Positions 1 through 9,881 of a DNA stretch of 36,762 bases are shown here, one piece after another; the stretch's first letter is position 1; each line of letters starts with the position of its first letter. The notes beneath the pieces were generated by a model. That model searched no databases and was not told where the DNA came from. It saw only the letters and a program-made list of their open reading frames with translations. The translations under genes were made by a program, and so were the position numbers. Source of the DNA: an uncultured Clostridium sp. Its GTDB lineage: Bacteria; Bacillota; Clostridia; TANB77; CAG-508. The DNA lies in the NCBI GenBank assembly GCA_946578345.1, contig CAMOBD010000011.1, forward strand, positions 1-36,762, written 5' to 3'.

Positions 1-1968
1 GTTGGTCTTCAAACAGATGCTCCTTTAAAAAGAGCTATTATGCCAAATGGTGGTATAAGAATAGTTGAAAAATCAGCAGCAGCTTATGGATTTAAAGTAG
101 ATCCAGAAACAGAATATATTTATCATAATTTAAGAAAAACACATAATGATGGTGTTTTCGAAGTATATACACCTGATATAAGAGCTGCAAGAAGTTCACA
201 CCTTCTAACAGGTCTTCCAGATGGATATGGACGTGGTAGAATAATAGGTGACTACAGAAGAGTTGCTCTATATGGTGTAGACAGATTAATAGAAGAGAAA
301 AAAGTAGAACTTGAAATCTTAGACACAGATGAATTCACAGAAGATATTATAAGAAGACGTGAAGAAGTATCTGACCAAATAAAAGCATTAAACGACTTAA
401 AAGCTATGGCTGCAAAATATGGATTTGATATTTCTATGCCAGCTTCAAACGCTAAAGAAGCTATTCAATGGTTATACTTCGGATATCTAGGAGCTGTAAA
501 AGACCAAAATGGTGCTGCAATGAGTATTGGTAGAACATCTACTTTCTTAGATATATTCATTGAAAGAGATATTCAAAATGGTACTTTAACAGAAGAACAA
601 GCTCAAGAATTAATGGATCAATTTGTAATAAAATTAAGATTAGTAAGATTCCTAAGAGCACCAGAATACAATGAACTATTTAGTGGAGACCCAGTTTGGG
701 TAACAGAAAGCATTGGTGGTATGGGAATTGATGGTAGAACATTAGTTACAAAGAACTCATTCAGAGTACTTCATACATTAGATAACTTAGGACCAGCTCC
801 AGAGCCAAACCTAACAGTATTATGGTCAAATAATTTGCCACAAGGATTTAAAGATTATTGTGCAGATGTTTCTATTAGAACATCAGCAATTCAATATGAA
901 AATGATGATTTAATGAGAATTACTTTAGGTGATGATTATGGAATAGCTTGTTGTGTATCTGCAATGAAGATTGGTAAACAAATGCAATTCTTCGGAGCTA
1001 GAGCAAACCTTGCAAAAACTTTACTTTACGCTATTAATGGTGGTAGAGATGAAAATTCAGGAAAACAAGTTGCACCTAAATTCCAACCTATTACATCTGA
1101 ATACTTAGACTATAATGAAGTTATGGAAAAATTTGATGTAATGATGGATTATGTTGCAAAAATATATATTAAAGCATTAAATGCAATCCACTATATGCAT
1201 GATAAATATTCATATGAAGCATTAGAAATGGCTTTACATGATAGAGATGAAGATATTTTAAGAACTATGGCATGTGGTATAGCAGGTCTATCAGTAGCAG
1301 CTGATTCACTTTCTGCAATAAAATATGCTAAAGTAAAAGTTATAAGAGATGAAACAGGACTAGCTGTTGACTATCAAGTTGAAGGAGATTTCCCAAAATA
1401 CGGAAATGATGATGATAGAGTTGACCAAATCGCTGTTGACATTGTAAAATCATTCTTAAGAAAATTGCAAAAACATCACACATATAGAGGATCAAAACAT
1501 ACTTTATCAATACTAACAATCACATCAAATGTTGTTTATGGTAAAAACACAGGAAACACACCTGATGGAAGACGTGCAGGAGAGCCATTTGGACCTGGTG
1601 CTAACCCACTTCATGGAAGAGATGCAAATGGAGCATTAGCAGTAATGAACACAATAGCAAAACTTCCATATGAATATTCAGAGGATGGAATTTCATTCAC
1701 ATTCTCAATTACACCAGCAGCACTTGGAAAAGATGAAGAAACTAGAGTAAATAACTTAGTAAGCATGCTTGATGGATACTTTAAACAAACTGGACATCAC
1801 ATTAATGTAAACGTATTTAATAGAGAATTGTTAATGGACGCAATGGAACATCCAGAAAACTATCCACAACTTACAATCCGTGTTTCAGGATATGCTGTTA
1901 ACTTCATCAAATTAACAAGAGAACAACAATTAGATGTTATACACAGAACTATTCATGAAAGAATTTAG
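1..1968 (+). CDS. pflB: Formate C-acetyltransferase (pyruvate formate-lyase), 5'-partial
   Basis: Converts pyruvate and CoA to acetyl-CoA and formate by a glycyl-radical mechanism in the anaerobic cytoplasm. The reading frame is open from base 1 (it starts [12 protein letters not shown]), so the N-terminus lies outside the window; about 655 residues are visible. The adjacent catalytic cysteines are in the I-A-C-C-V-S-A-M motif (codons from 949), and the radical glycine is in R-V-S-G-Y-A-V near the C-terminus (codon at about 1888), as in the E. coli enzyme. The gene for its activase follows on the same strand. Directly after the TAG stop lies a long foldback element (1969-2100), probably ending or processing the transcript. 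Identification is from clear family motifs; only the true start cannot be seen. Confidence 0.97.
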   Translation, partial: VGLQTDAPLKRAIMPNGGIRIVEKSAAAYGFKVDPETEYIYHNLRKTHNDGVFEVYTPDIRAARSSHLLTGLPDGYGRGRIIGDYRRVALYGVDRLIEEKKVELEILDTDEFTEDIIRRREEVSDQIKALNDLKAMAAKYGFDISMPASNAKEAIQWLYFGYLGAVKDQNGAAMSIGRTSTFLDIFIERDIQNGTLTEEQAQELMDQFVIKLRLVRFLRAPEYNELFSGDPVWVTESIGGMGIDGRTLVTKNSFRVLHTLDNLGPAPEPNLTVLWSNNLPQGFKDYCADVSIRTSAIQYENDDLMRITLGDDYGIACCVSAMKIGKQMQFFGARANLAKTLLYAINGGRDENSGKQVAPKFQPITSEYLDYNEVMEKFDVMMDYVAKIYIKALNAIHYMHDKYSYEALEMALHDRDEDILRTMACGIAGLSVAADSLSAIKYAKVKVIRDETGLAVDYQVEGDFPKYGNDDDRVDQIAVDIVKSFLRKLQKHHTYRGSKHTLSILTITSNVVYGKNTGNTPDGRRAGEPFGPGANPLHGRDANGALAVMNTIAKLPYEYSEDGISFTFSITPAALGKDEETRVNNLVSMLDGYFKQTGHHINVNVFNRELLMDAMEHPENYPQLTIRVSGYAVNFIKLTREQQLDVIHRTIHERI

Positions 1969-2100
1969 ATAAGAGTTAAAGATAATTGGTTTTGGCGTTG
2001 TTACTTCGAGGTATAAATTTAATCAACGTACACAAAGTACGCCTCATAGATTTATACCTCTCGTGCCTAGCCAAAATCCAATTCTTTTTAACTCTTTTAT
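1969..2100 (+). repeat. Family A foldback element, copy A1 (divergent), 3' of pflB
   Basis: A long imperfect hairpin starts right after the pflB stop. The outer arms AAGAGTTAAA (1971-1980) and TTTAACTCTT (2087-2096) pair. Inside them TTTTGGCGTTGTTACTTCG on the left and CGTGCCTAGCCAAAAT on the right match the ends of copies A2-A4. The middle holds a stem GAGGTATAAAT/ATTTATACCTC and a small inner hairpin CGTAC/GTACG. It has the same orientation relative to the preceding gene as the other copies, but most of its inner stem sequence differs. It probably acts as a terminator or 3'-end stabiliser; mobile origin is inferred. Confidence 0.75.
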
Positions 2101-2116
2101 CTTTAGGAAGAAACTT

Positions 2117-2247
2117 TTTGAACAAAAGGGACAGACCTTTATTTAGCACTTTGTGATAAACTCAATTATTATAATTTAGCACATTCTGCTCTAGGTGTGT
2201 CCCTCTTGTTTCAAATTTGAAACAAATGCTCCGTCCCCTTTGTTTCA
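2117..2247. repeat. Family B foldback repeat, copy B1
   Basis: Contains the modules aacaaaagggacagacct, aggtgtgtccct, the palindrome TTGTTTCAAATTTGAAACAA and aaatgctccgtcccctttg followed by tttc. The same modules recur at 2992, 15315, 20463, 24914, 28669 and 31487. It fills most of the gap between copy A1 and the pflA ribosome-binding site (AGGAGG, 2254-2259). No coding potential is seen. Confidence 0.75.
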
Positions 2248-2264
2248 CAAATTAGGAGGTTTTT

Positions 2265-3005
2265 ATGACTGAACAAATTAGCAATAACAAACAAACAATT
2301 GGTAGAATTCATTCTTTCGAATCTTTTGGTGCAGTAGATGGACCTGGAATAAGATTTGTAGTATTTTTTCAAGGTTGTGGTCTTCGTTGTAAATATTGCC
2401 ACAACAGAGATACTTGGGCTGTAAACGCAGGAATGGAATATACAACTGATGAGTTACTTGCAAAAATTTTAAGATACAAAAACTATTTCACTGTATCAGG
2501 TGGAGGTGTTACTCTATCTGGTGGAGAGCCTTTGTTACAACAAGACTTTTTATTAGAGCTATTACCAAAACTAAAAAAACAAAAAATACATGTTACAATT
2601 GATACATCAGGTAACTTCCCTATCACAGATAAAATGAAGAAAATAATAGAGCTAGCAGATTTATTTTTACTTGATATAAAATGTATCAATGATGATATTT
2701 GTAAGGACTTAGTTGGTGTTTCTAATAAACTAGAACTTGAATTTGCAAGATATCTAAGTGATATAAATAAAGACATGTGGATTAGACAAGTCTTAGTTCC
2801 TGGAATAACTGACCATGAAGATGACTTGCTAGAATTAAAAGATTTTTTAGCAACTTTATCAAATGTAAAAAAAGTAGAAATTCTTGCTTACCACGACTTA
2901 GGTAGATTTAAATGGGAAAATCTTGGTTGTAATTATGAATTAGAAGATGTACCTAATGCTACTACAGAAGATGTAGCAAGAGCTAAAAAGATTTTGTCGC
3001 TTTAG
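2265..3005 (+). CDS. pflA: Pyruvate formate-lyase activating enzyme (radical SAM)
   Basis: Installs the glycyl radical on pyruvate formate-lyase using S-adenosylmethionine and a [4Fe-4S] cluster. The protein is 246 residues, the usual length. The radical-SAM cysteines are C38, C42 and C45 (CxxxCxxC, in F-Q-G-C-G-L-R-C-K-Y-C-H-N), preceded by the family signature S-F-G-A-V-D-G-P-G-I-R and followed by the SAM-binding S-G-G-E-P motif near residue 88. The start is set by AGGAGG five bases upstream of the ATG. The gene follows pflB on the same strand, separated by two repeat elements, so it may have its own promoter or be read through from pflB. The last codons and stop lie inside repeat copy B2, so the C-terminal L-S-L may be repeat-derived. 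Confidence 0.97.
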   Translation: MTEQISNNKQTIGRIHSFESFGAVDGPGIRFVVFFQGCGLRCKYCHNRDTWAVNAGMEYTTDELLAKILRYKNYFTVSGGGVTLSGGEPLLQQDFLLELLPKLKKQKIHVTIDTSGNFPITDKMKKIIELADLFLLDIKCINDDICKDLVGVSNKLELEFARYLSDINKDMWIRQVLVPGITDHEDDLLELKDFLATLSNVKKVEILAYHDLGRFKWENLGCNYELEDVPNATTEDVARAKKILSL

Positions 3006-3122
3006 GGACAGGCCTTAAAACGACAAAAGGGACACACCTATTAAGTTTAACACTTTTTTCCTATAGGTGTGTCCCTTTTGTTCGAAATTTCGAACAAATG
3101 CTCCGTCCCCTTTGTTCGAGTT
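2992..3122. repeat. Family B foldback repeat, copy B2, between convergent pflA and dnaJ
   Basis: Starts inside the pflA coding end with TTTTGTCG, pairing with CGACAAAA at 3020-3027 around a gggacaggcctt core. It continues with gggacacacct and aggtgtgtccc, the palindrome TTGTTCGAAATTTCGAACAA, then atgctccgtcccctttgttcg. It reaches to within 8 bases of the dnaJ stop on the other strand. It probably serves as the shared 3'-end structure of both genes. Confidence 0.8.
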
Positions 3123-3129
3123 CGAGTGC

Positions 3130-4305
3130 TTACAACCCAAATATGCCTTTTTTCTTTACTGGTGGTTGCTCATTCATCGTTTTAGCAAGTTCTACTAGTA
3201 AATCTCTTTGCTCTTTTGTAAGTTTCTTTGGAACTTGCAAAAGAACTGTAAATACAAAGTTACCTTGTGAGCTATTATTTATATTTTTAAAACCTTTTCC
3301 TCTTATGGTGAACTTTGTTCCTGGTTGTGTTCCATCTGGTATTTTATACTTTTCTTTACTTCCATCAACCATAGGAACTTCTATTTCCGCACCCAGTGTA
3401 GCTTGTGTAAAAGTAATTGGTACTTCGCAAAGTACATCCTGTCCTTTTCTTGTAAAAATACTATGTCTTTTTACATGAACTGTTATGTATAAATCTCCCT
3501 TTGCGCCTCCTTTTTCTCCTGGCTCGCCTTCTCCTCTAAGTACTATTGTCTGATTTTCATCAATACCTGCTGGAATTTTTACTGTTACTTTTACTTGCTT
3601 TCTAACAGTACCTTTTCCTCTACATTCAGGGCATGGCTCAGGGATTATTTCTCCTGTACCATTACAATTTGTACAAGGTCTTACTGTTTGCATTTGACCA
3701 AATATTGTGGTCTGGGTTTGCTTTATTTGACCTGTTCCATGACACATGCTACATGTTTGCTTCTTTGTTCCAGGTTTTGCTCCCTCTCCATGGCACATAC
3801 TACATGTTTCATTTCTAGTTAAATTAATTTGTTTTTCAGTTCCTAAGAAAGATTCTTCAAAAGTTATATCTAGGTTGTATCTTAAATCTGCACCTTGTCT
3901 TGGTCCATTATTAGTTCTTGAAGAGCTTCTTCCTCCAAAACCGCCTCCGAAAAAAGATGAGAAGATATCTCCTAAATCTCCAAAGTCTCCGAAGCCATCA
4001 AATCCTCCTGAAGATGAATATGAATAATATCCATTTCTTCCTGCACCAAAAGGACCTCCTGCTCCTCCAAAACCTTGGCTAGGGTCGGCTGTTCCAAATT
4101 GGTCATACATTTTTCTTTTTTCTGGATTTGATAAAGTTTCATATGCTTCATTTACTTCTTTAAATTTAGCCTCTGCCTCTTTTTTATTATCAGGATTAGC
4201 ATCTGGATGATATTTTTTAGCAAGTTTTCTATATGCTTTTTTTAATTCTTCCTCACTCGCATTTTTATCTACTCCCAATATTTCATAATAATCCTTATTT
4301 GCCAT
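3130..4305 (-). CDS. dnaJ: Chaperone DnaJ (Hsp40)
   Basis: Co-chaperone that delivers clients to DnaK and stimulates its ATPase in the cytoplasm. It has 391 residues, a type I DnaJ. In order: an N-terminal J domain with the H-P-D motif near residue 33, a Gly/Phe-rich linker (about 75-125), a zinc domain with four CxxCxGxG repeats ([32 protein letters not shown]) and the C-terminal peptide-binding domain. The ribosome-binding site AAGGAG precedes the ATG. It is the last gene of the hrcA operon, after the MazG-like gene with 12 bases between, and it converges on pflA with repeat B2 between them. Confidence 0.97.
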   Translation of the reverse strand: MANKDYYEILGVDKNASEEELKKAYRKLAKKYHPDANPDNKKEAEAKFKEVNEAYETLSNPEKRKMYDQFGTADPSQGFGGAGGPFGAGRNGYYSYSSSGGFDGFGDFGDLGDIFSSFFGGGFGGRSSSRTNNGPRQGADLRYNLDITFEESFLGTEKQINLTRNETCSMCHGEGAKPGTKKQTCSMCHGTGQIKQTQTTIFGQMQTVRPCTNCNGTGEIIPEPCPECRGKGTVRKQVKVTVKIPAGIDENQTIVLRGEGEPGEKGGAKGDLYITVHVKRHSIFTRKGQDVLCEVPITFTQATLGAEIEVPMVDGSKEKYKIPDGTQPGTKFTIRGKGFKNINNSSQGNFVFTVLLQVPKKLTKEQRDLLVELAKTMNEQPPVKKKGIFGL

Positions 4306-4317
4306 TTACTTCTCTCC

Positions 4318-4692
4318 TTAAAAAGTCTTATTATTATATTTATTTTTATTATCTGCCACATAATCTCTTGTCATGTTTGTATTATGCTTATCTATATATG
4401 CCTTTGAAAATTCCTCTGGAGTTATTTTTAATCTATTTAAAACTTCCATATAGTAGTTTTGTACATCAGTCATCTCCTCAACAAATCTGCCTCTTACTTC
4501 TGGATTTTCCATAATTGCATCTATTCCCTTTTTCTTTATAATTGATATACATTCTCCTATTTCTTCTATCATATATAGCATATGATTCTTAGCTGCATTA
4601 GGCTCCATATCGTTCCATTTTTCTTTATTTACTTCATATAAATCAAACTGCATTTGTTGCATTTCCGATACACTTAAATTTTCTTTCGACAT
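4318..4692 (-). CDS. MazG-like nucleotide pyrophosphohydrolase family protein
   Basis: A small all-alpha protein of 124 residues. The helical segment M-I-E-E-I-G-E followed about 30 residues later by V-E-E-M-T-D gives the ExxE...ExxD metal-binding pattern of the MazG/dUTPase-2 superfamily, which hydrolyses (d)NTPs to monophosphates. The substrate cannot be told from sequence. The start chosen is the ATG at 4692, because AGGAG lies 7 bases upstream; an in-frame ATG 7 codons earlier has no ribosome-binding site. It sits between dnaK and dnaJ, an unusual insertion in a heat-shock operon, suggesting co-induction under stress. Family assignment rests on motif recognition and is moderately sure. 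Confidence 0.65.
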   Translation of the reverse strand: MSKENLSVSEMQQMQFDLYEVNKEKWNDMEPNAAKNHMLYMIEEIGECISIIKKKGIDAIMENPEVRGRFVEEMTDVQNYYMEVLNRLKITPEEFSKAYIDKHNTNMTRDYVADNKNKYNNKTF

Positions 4693-4720
4693 ATTCTTTC
4701 TCCTATATTTCATGTAGTTT

Positions 4721-4743
4721 GAGGTTGGAGTCTTTCCAACCTC
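4721..4743 (-). other. Intra-operon hairpin between dnaK and the MazG-like gene
   Basis: GAGGTTGGA and TCCAACCTC form a perfect 9-bp stem with a 5-base loop downstream of the dnaK stop. No T-run follows on the transcribed strand, so it looks like a processing or stabilising hairpin that could set dnaK mRNA above downstream mRNA, rather than a full terminator. Confidence 0.55.
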
Positions 4744-4769
4744 TTATCTAAAACCAATTATCTTCACAA

Positions 4770-6686
<1,917 letters not shown>

Positions 6687-6739
6687 TTAAATATATAAGC
6701 AACATCTTCGCCCCATTTATTACTTATATAAAATTAAAA

Positions 6740-7201
6740 TCAATCTAAATTAAACATGACCTTAACCCATGTTTTGACTATCTCCATTATTAGCCAATTT
6801 AAAAATATTAATACGGCAATTATTGCATTTATTGCCACAAACAAAATTCTTGCTAATAAAACTTCTGCTACAAAAGCCATTACTATGGCTAGCACTACAA
6901 AATATCTTTTCGATTTGTAATTTGCTATTCTGTCTAGTATTATAACAATTGTAAAACCTAATACAACATACACAGCAGTTACAATCAAAAATTGCGGTAT
7001 TTCACTTATACCATGTAAAATAAAATAATTTATTTGTGTTATAACAATTTTTATTAACATTAAGATTGTATATAGTGCTACGCTCAGAATTTTAGGATGT
7101 TTAATTCCTGAAAACATTACTCTGTAAATAATATTAAATAAAACTGCATAAATAACAATATTTATTAGAATATTTCCAATACTTGCAATTAATACCATCA
7201 T
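6740..7201 (-). CDS. Small multi-pass membrane protein of unknown function within the hrcA operon
   Basis: The 153-residue protein is highly hydrophobic, with about four predicted membrane segments (near residues 5-30, 38-60, 67-88 and 102-138) separated by short basic loops such as Y-K-S-K-R-Y. I do not recognise the family. It lies between grpE (21 bases away) and dnaK on the same strand, so it is presumably transcribed with the chaperones; the usual order has dnaK directly after grpE. About 107 bases without a gene separate it from dnaK. A role in the membrane during heat or envelope stress is a guess from context only. Confidence 0.7.
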   Translation of the reverse strand: MMVLIASIGNILINIVIYAVLFNIIYRVMFSGIKHPKILSVALYTILMLIKIVITQINYFILHGISEIPQFLIVTAVYVVLGFTIVIILDRIANYKSKRYFVVLAIVMAFVAEVLLARILFVAINAIIAVLIFLNWLIMEIVKTWVKVMFNLD

Positions 7202-7222
7202 ATTATCCCCTAATTATTAGCT

Positions 7223-7741
7223 CTAGTTAGCAACTACTACCATAGAATGACGTATTACTTTATCGCCAATTTTATAGCCTTTTCTATACTCTTGTACTAT
7301 TTCTTTTTCACCCTTTGTACCATCTTGCACGCTGCTTACTGCCTCATGTAATTCTGGATCAAAAGTATTTCCTACTGTTTCAATCTCTGTAACTCCTCTT
7401 GCTGATAAAACATCTTTAAATTGCTTTAATACAAGTTCTATTCCTTTCTTGTATTCCTCATCTTTAGTTTCAACTTCTGCTGCCTTTTCCAAGTTATCTA
7501 AAATTGGTAAGAAATTTGAAACTATATCTGCTACTAAAGAATTATACATTCCATCTCTTTCTTTAACATTTCTCTTTTTGTAGTTGTCAAATTCTGCAGC
7601 AACTCTTTTTAATCTATCTTCTGTCTCATCTATTTGCACTTTTTGAGACTCAATTTGCTTTTTTAATTCGATAATTTCATCTGCCTTTTTATTTTTTTCT
7701 TTCATTTCTGCATCTTGAATATCTTTTTCTTCATTTTCCAT
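7223..7741 (-). CDS. grpE: Nucleotide exchange factor GrpE
   Basis: Releases ADP from DnaK and acts as a thermosensor in the chaperone cycle. It has 172 residues: a charged, coiled-coil N-terminus (about 1-75, rich in Glu/Lys), then the conserved core R-V-A-A-E-F-D-N-Y-K-K-R and a C-terminal beta domain containing F-D-P-E-L-H-E-A-V and G-Y-K-I-G-D-K-V-I-R. It starts 3 bases after the hrcA stop, which implies translational coupling in the order hrcA-grpE. Confidence 0.97.
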   Translation of the reverse strand: MENEEKDIQDAEMKEKNKKADEIIELKKQIESQKVQIDETEDRLKRVAAEFDNYKKRNVKERDGMYNSLVADIVSNFLPILDNLEKAAEVETKDEEYKKGIELVLKQFKDVLSARGVTEIETVGNTFDPELHEAVSSVQDGTKGEKEIVQEYRKGYKIGDKVIRHSMVVVAN

Positions 7742-7744
7742 TCT

Positions 7745-8755
7745 CTATCCCTCATCCTTTCCATTCAATTTCTTACTAATATACTTCATAACTGAAATAA
7801 CTTTAGAATAGTCCATTCTAGTTGGTCCTATTATTCCTATTGTACCCAAATCTTTATTTTTATACCTATGTTTGAATGTAACTATACTAAAATCTTTAAG
7901 CTTTTCGTTTTCATTTTCATTTCCTATATATACATTGATGTCGTTCGCAAATCCTGTATTTAACAAATCTGCTACAATCTCTTTTTGATCAATAACATTT
8001 ATGAAATTTCTAGCAACCTCTAAGCTCTTAAATTCCGGTAAATCAAATGCTTTGTTAGCTCCTTCTAAATATATCTTTTCTTCTTCATTTATAGCTTTGG
8101 TCAATTGTTCCATAATTGGTTTTATAACACCCAAACTATAATTCATATGAGAAAAAATATATTCTTCTAAAGGTTTGTCAATAAAATCTAATGGCTTTCC
8201 TCTTAGCTTATTGTTGAATATAAAGTTTAAAGTGTCTACTTGTTCTTCTGATATATCTTGGTCAAACTTTATTATAGTTTCTTTTATAGTTCCTGTATCT
8301 GTTAAAATTACCGCCATAAGCATCCTGCTGCCAAGCAAAACAAATTTTATTTCTTGTATGTTTTGCATTTCTGTTCTTGGACCAATTGCAAGTGTTGTAT
8401 AATGAGTTACTTCTGAAATAGTACTTGTAGCAATTTTGGTCAAGTCTTCAATGTCGTTTACTTTGTCCATTAATTTTGCTTGTATATATTTTATCTCAGC
8501 CAAGCTAATATTTTTATCATTTAAGAGTTCATCTACATACAATCTGTATCCTTTTGCTGATGGTACCCTTCCACTCGAAGTATGAGTTTTTTCAATATAA
8601 CCTACTTTTTCCAAGTCTGCCATTTCATTTCTGATTGTCGCACTACTAAAATCCAATCCATATTTTTTTACTATACTTCCTGAGCTTACGGGCTCTGCTG
8701 TATTAATGTATTCTTCTACGATTGCTTGCAGAATTCTCTTTTTTCTTTCATCCAA
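7745..8755 (-). CDS. hrcA: Heat-inducible transcription repressor HrcA
   Basis: Represses chaperone operons by binding CIRCE, with activity tuned by GroEL in known systems. It has 336 residues. The N-terminal winged helix contains D-E-R-K-K-R-I-L-Q-A-I-V-E-E-Y and the recognition region S-S-A-T-I-R-N-E-M-A-D-L-E, followed by T-S-S-G-R-V-P-S and K-G-Y-R-L-Y-V-D. The central and C-terminal parts form the dimerisation/inserted domain. It is the first gene of the operon. A CIRCE operator lies 14 bases upstream of its start, so it is autoregulated. Confidence 0.97.
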   Translation of the reverse strand: MDERKKRILQAIVEEYINTAEPVSSGSIVKKYGLDFSSATIRNEMADLEKVGYIEKTHTSSGRVPSAKGYRLYVDELLNDKNISLAEIKYIQAKLMDKVNDIEDLTKIATSTISEVTHYTTLAIGPRTEMQNIQEIKFVLLGSRMLMAVILTDTGTIKETIIKFDQDISEEQVDTLNFIFNNKLRGKPLDFIDKPLEEYIFSHMNYSLGVIKPIMEQLTKAINEEEKIYLEGANKAFDLPEFKSLEVARNFINVIDQKEIVADLLNTGFANDINVYIGNENENEKLKDFSIVTFKHRYKNKDLGTIGIIGPTRMDYSKVISVMKYISKKLNGKDEG

Positions 8756-8769
8756 TTTTTACACCTCTT

Positions 8770-8796
8770 TTAGCAATTAATTGATTAGAGTGCTAA
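8770..8796. promoter_or_regulatory. CIRCE operator for HrcA
   Basis: TTAGCAATT, nine bases, then GAGTGCTAA. The right half is a perfect CIRCE half-site; the left half has two mismatches to TTAGCACTC. It sits between the predicted -10 element and the hrcA start codon, the classical position. Confidence 0.93.
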
Positions 8797-8807
8797 ACTT
8801 TATATAT

Positions 8808-8834
8808 ATTATATCCAAAATTAGCAAATGTCAA
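8808..8834 (-). promoter_or_regulatory. Promoter of the hrcA-grpE-dnaK-dnaJ operon
   Basis: On the minus strand TTGACA (8829-8834) and TATAAT (8808-8813) are separated by 15 bases; with TAATAT as -10 the spacing would be 17. Both fit a SigA-type promoter directing transcription into hrcA through CIRCE. Confidence 0.7.
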
Positions 8835-8847
8835 TACTTATTGCTAA
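8821..8847. promoter_or_regulatory. Second, degenerate CIRCE-like palindrome over the -35 box
   Basis: TTAGCA, 15 bases, TGCTAA: the same outer hexamers and the same 27-base span as the true CIRCE 25 bases away, but with weaker inner positions (TTAGCAAAT and TATTGCTAA). It covers the -35 element. Part of it resembles the upstream context of the tRNA promoter at 11136-11164, so it may be promoter context rather than an operator. Confidence 0.4.
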
Positions 8848-8873
8848 TTTTTATTGTGAATTTTGTGTGAAAA

Positions 8874-8905
8874 ATACAGCCATGCGTTTTATAACATGAC
8901 TGTAT
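8874..8905 (-). terminator. Rho-independent terminator downstream of the dinD remnant
   Basis: ATACAGCCATG and CATGACTGTAT form an 11-pair stem (one G-T pair) with a 10-base loop; on the minus strand it is followed by TTTTT. It separates the accessory stretch from the hrcA promoter. The 8906-9066 stretch between it and the dinD remnant holds no convincing gene. Confidence 0.7.
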
Positions 8906-9066
8906 TAGAAATAATATATCACGATTTCCGTCTACTCGTATTTGTTCTTCCATAGATTTTCTAATTCCCATACTATTACTCCTCTATATCTTATGTCATA
9001 TAAATAATACTACAACTGTCTTTTATTTGCAATATCAATATATAAGAAATATAAATTTTCATATTA

Positions 9067-9565
9067 ATTTTTAACTCTTTTTTATTTTCTTTTTCTAATT
9101 GTTTTAACCTCTTCTTAGGTGTTGGTAAATTTTCTGGCATAGTTCCGACCAACCTCTTCATCTTCAGTTAGCATACCATATTCTTTTTCGCTAATTTCTT
9201 GTTTTCTGGTTTGAACTGCAAAATATGTCTGAGCAAGAGCAATAATTTTTTCTACTATCTCCATTTTGTGCAATTAAATAACAAGCATAGCGAGTTAGTT
9301 TATAGTCTTCAATAAATTCTTCTTTACCTTTTCCAGAAATTATTGGCTTACTGATATCAGTAAAACAATCTTTCATTGAAATTCCGCTATTTTTACATGC
9401 AGCCATTGCTTTATCAATAATTTTCTTAAAATTTTGCCATTTTACATATTGTAAAATTGGCATTAGTTCTCTTGCATACCAATATTCAGTCCCATTTTCA
9501 TCAATATGCTTAATATCTTCAAATGTTTGATTATTGTAATTTTCACTCTTTTCTATCTTGTTCAT
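9067..9565 (-). pseudogene. dinD: Decayed DNA-damage-inducible protein D (DinD) gene
   Basis: The first 106 codons match the N-terminal BRO-N-like part of DinD (F-E-D-I-K-H-I-D-E-N-G-T-E-Y-W-Y-A-R-E-L, then L-T-R-Y-A-C-Y-L-I-A-Q-N-G-D). In a run of six A residues (9246-9251 on the plus strand) the frame slips by one base; the next frame reads I-I-A-L-A-Q-T-Y-F-A-V-Q-T-R-K-Q-E-I, as expected for the family. After L-T-E-D-E the central part of the protein is missing and a third frame gives the C-terminal G-T-M-P-E-N-L-P-T-P-K-K motif (about 9147-9067). So one indel plus an internal deletion of over 100 residues. DinD is SOS-induced in E. coli; its function is poorly known. AAGGAG precedes the ATG, and a LexA-box-like palindrome lies further upstream. 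Confidence 0.8.
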
Positions 9566-9633
9566 ATTTCTATCATCTCCTTTATTTTTAAGTAAATCAT
9601 TGATACCTTGTATTTAAAATATTTATCACATAA

Positions 9634-9674
9634 TTTCAAAACATATGTTTATATATAGTCTTTTAAAAATAAAA
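9634..9674 (-). promoter_or_regulatory. Promoter-operator block of dinD with a LexA-box-like palindrome
   Basis: Contains AAACATATGTTT (9639-9650), which differs from the Firmicute LexA box core GAACATATGTTC only at the symmetric outer bases. It lies just downstream of a TATATA -10-like element on the minus strand. The whole block is a near copy of 10841-10881 upstream of the HD-domain gene. SOS control is inferred. Confidence 0.5.
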
Positions 9675-9710
9675 ATCGCATTTACCTCTATATTTTTCCA
9701 ATACATATTT

Positions 9711-9854
9711 TTACTCATTTATAGACTTTATTAAAAATTTGCATCCTTCACTAACTAAATTAGAATTAATAGCTTCTTCATATGAGAAAAATTTGTATCC
9801 CATACATTTTTCAGGCTCCATAATATTTATATCTCCATCAATATAATTTTTCAT
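9711..9854 (-). pseudogene. Nudix hydrolase C-terminal fragment
   Basis: A 47-codon reading frame whose product contains I-M-E-P-E-K-C-M-G-Y-K-F-F-S-Y-E-E-A-I, the segment that follows the Nudix box in ADP-ribose/NTP-type Nudix proteins. The Nudix box itself (GX5EX7REUXEEXGU) is absent. Just upstream, in another frame, I-G-V-I-V-H-I-E-D-N-N-E-K-L-Y resembles a Nudix strand and then meets a stop. It lies directly after the HD-domain gene. No good ribosome-binding site is seen. Best read as the 3' remnant of a degraded gene. Confidence 0.45.
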
Positions 9855-9881
9855 TATTGTCTTCGATATGAACTATTACTC

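Noticed and set aside
8831-8971. A 46-codon frame on the minus strand with AGGAG upstream, after the dinD remnant
   Set aside because: Half of it runs through a clear rho-independent terminator and its 3' end through the hrcA promoter; no family resemblance. More likely chance.
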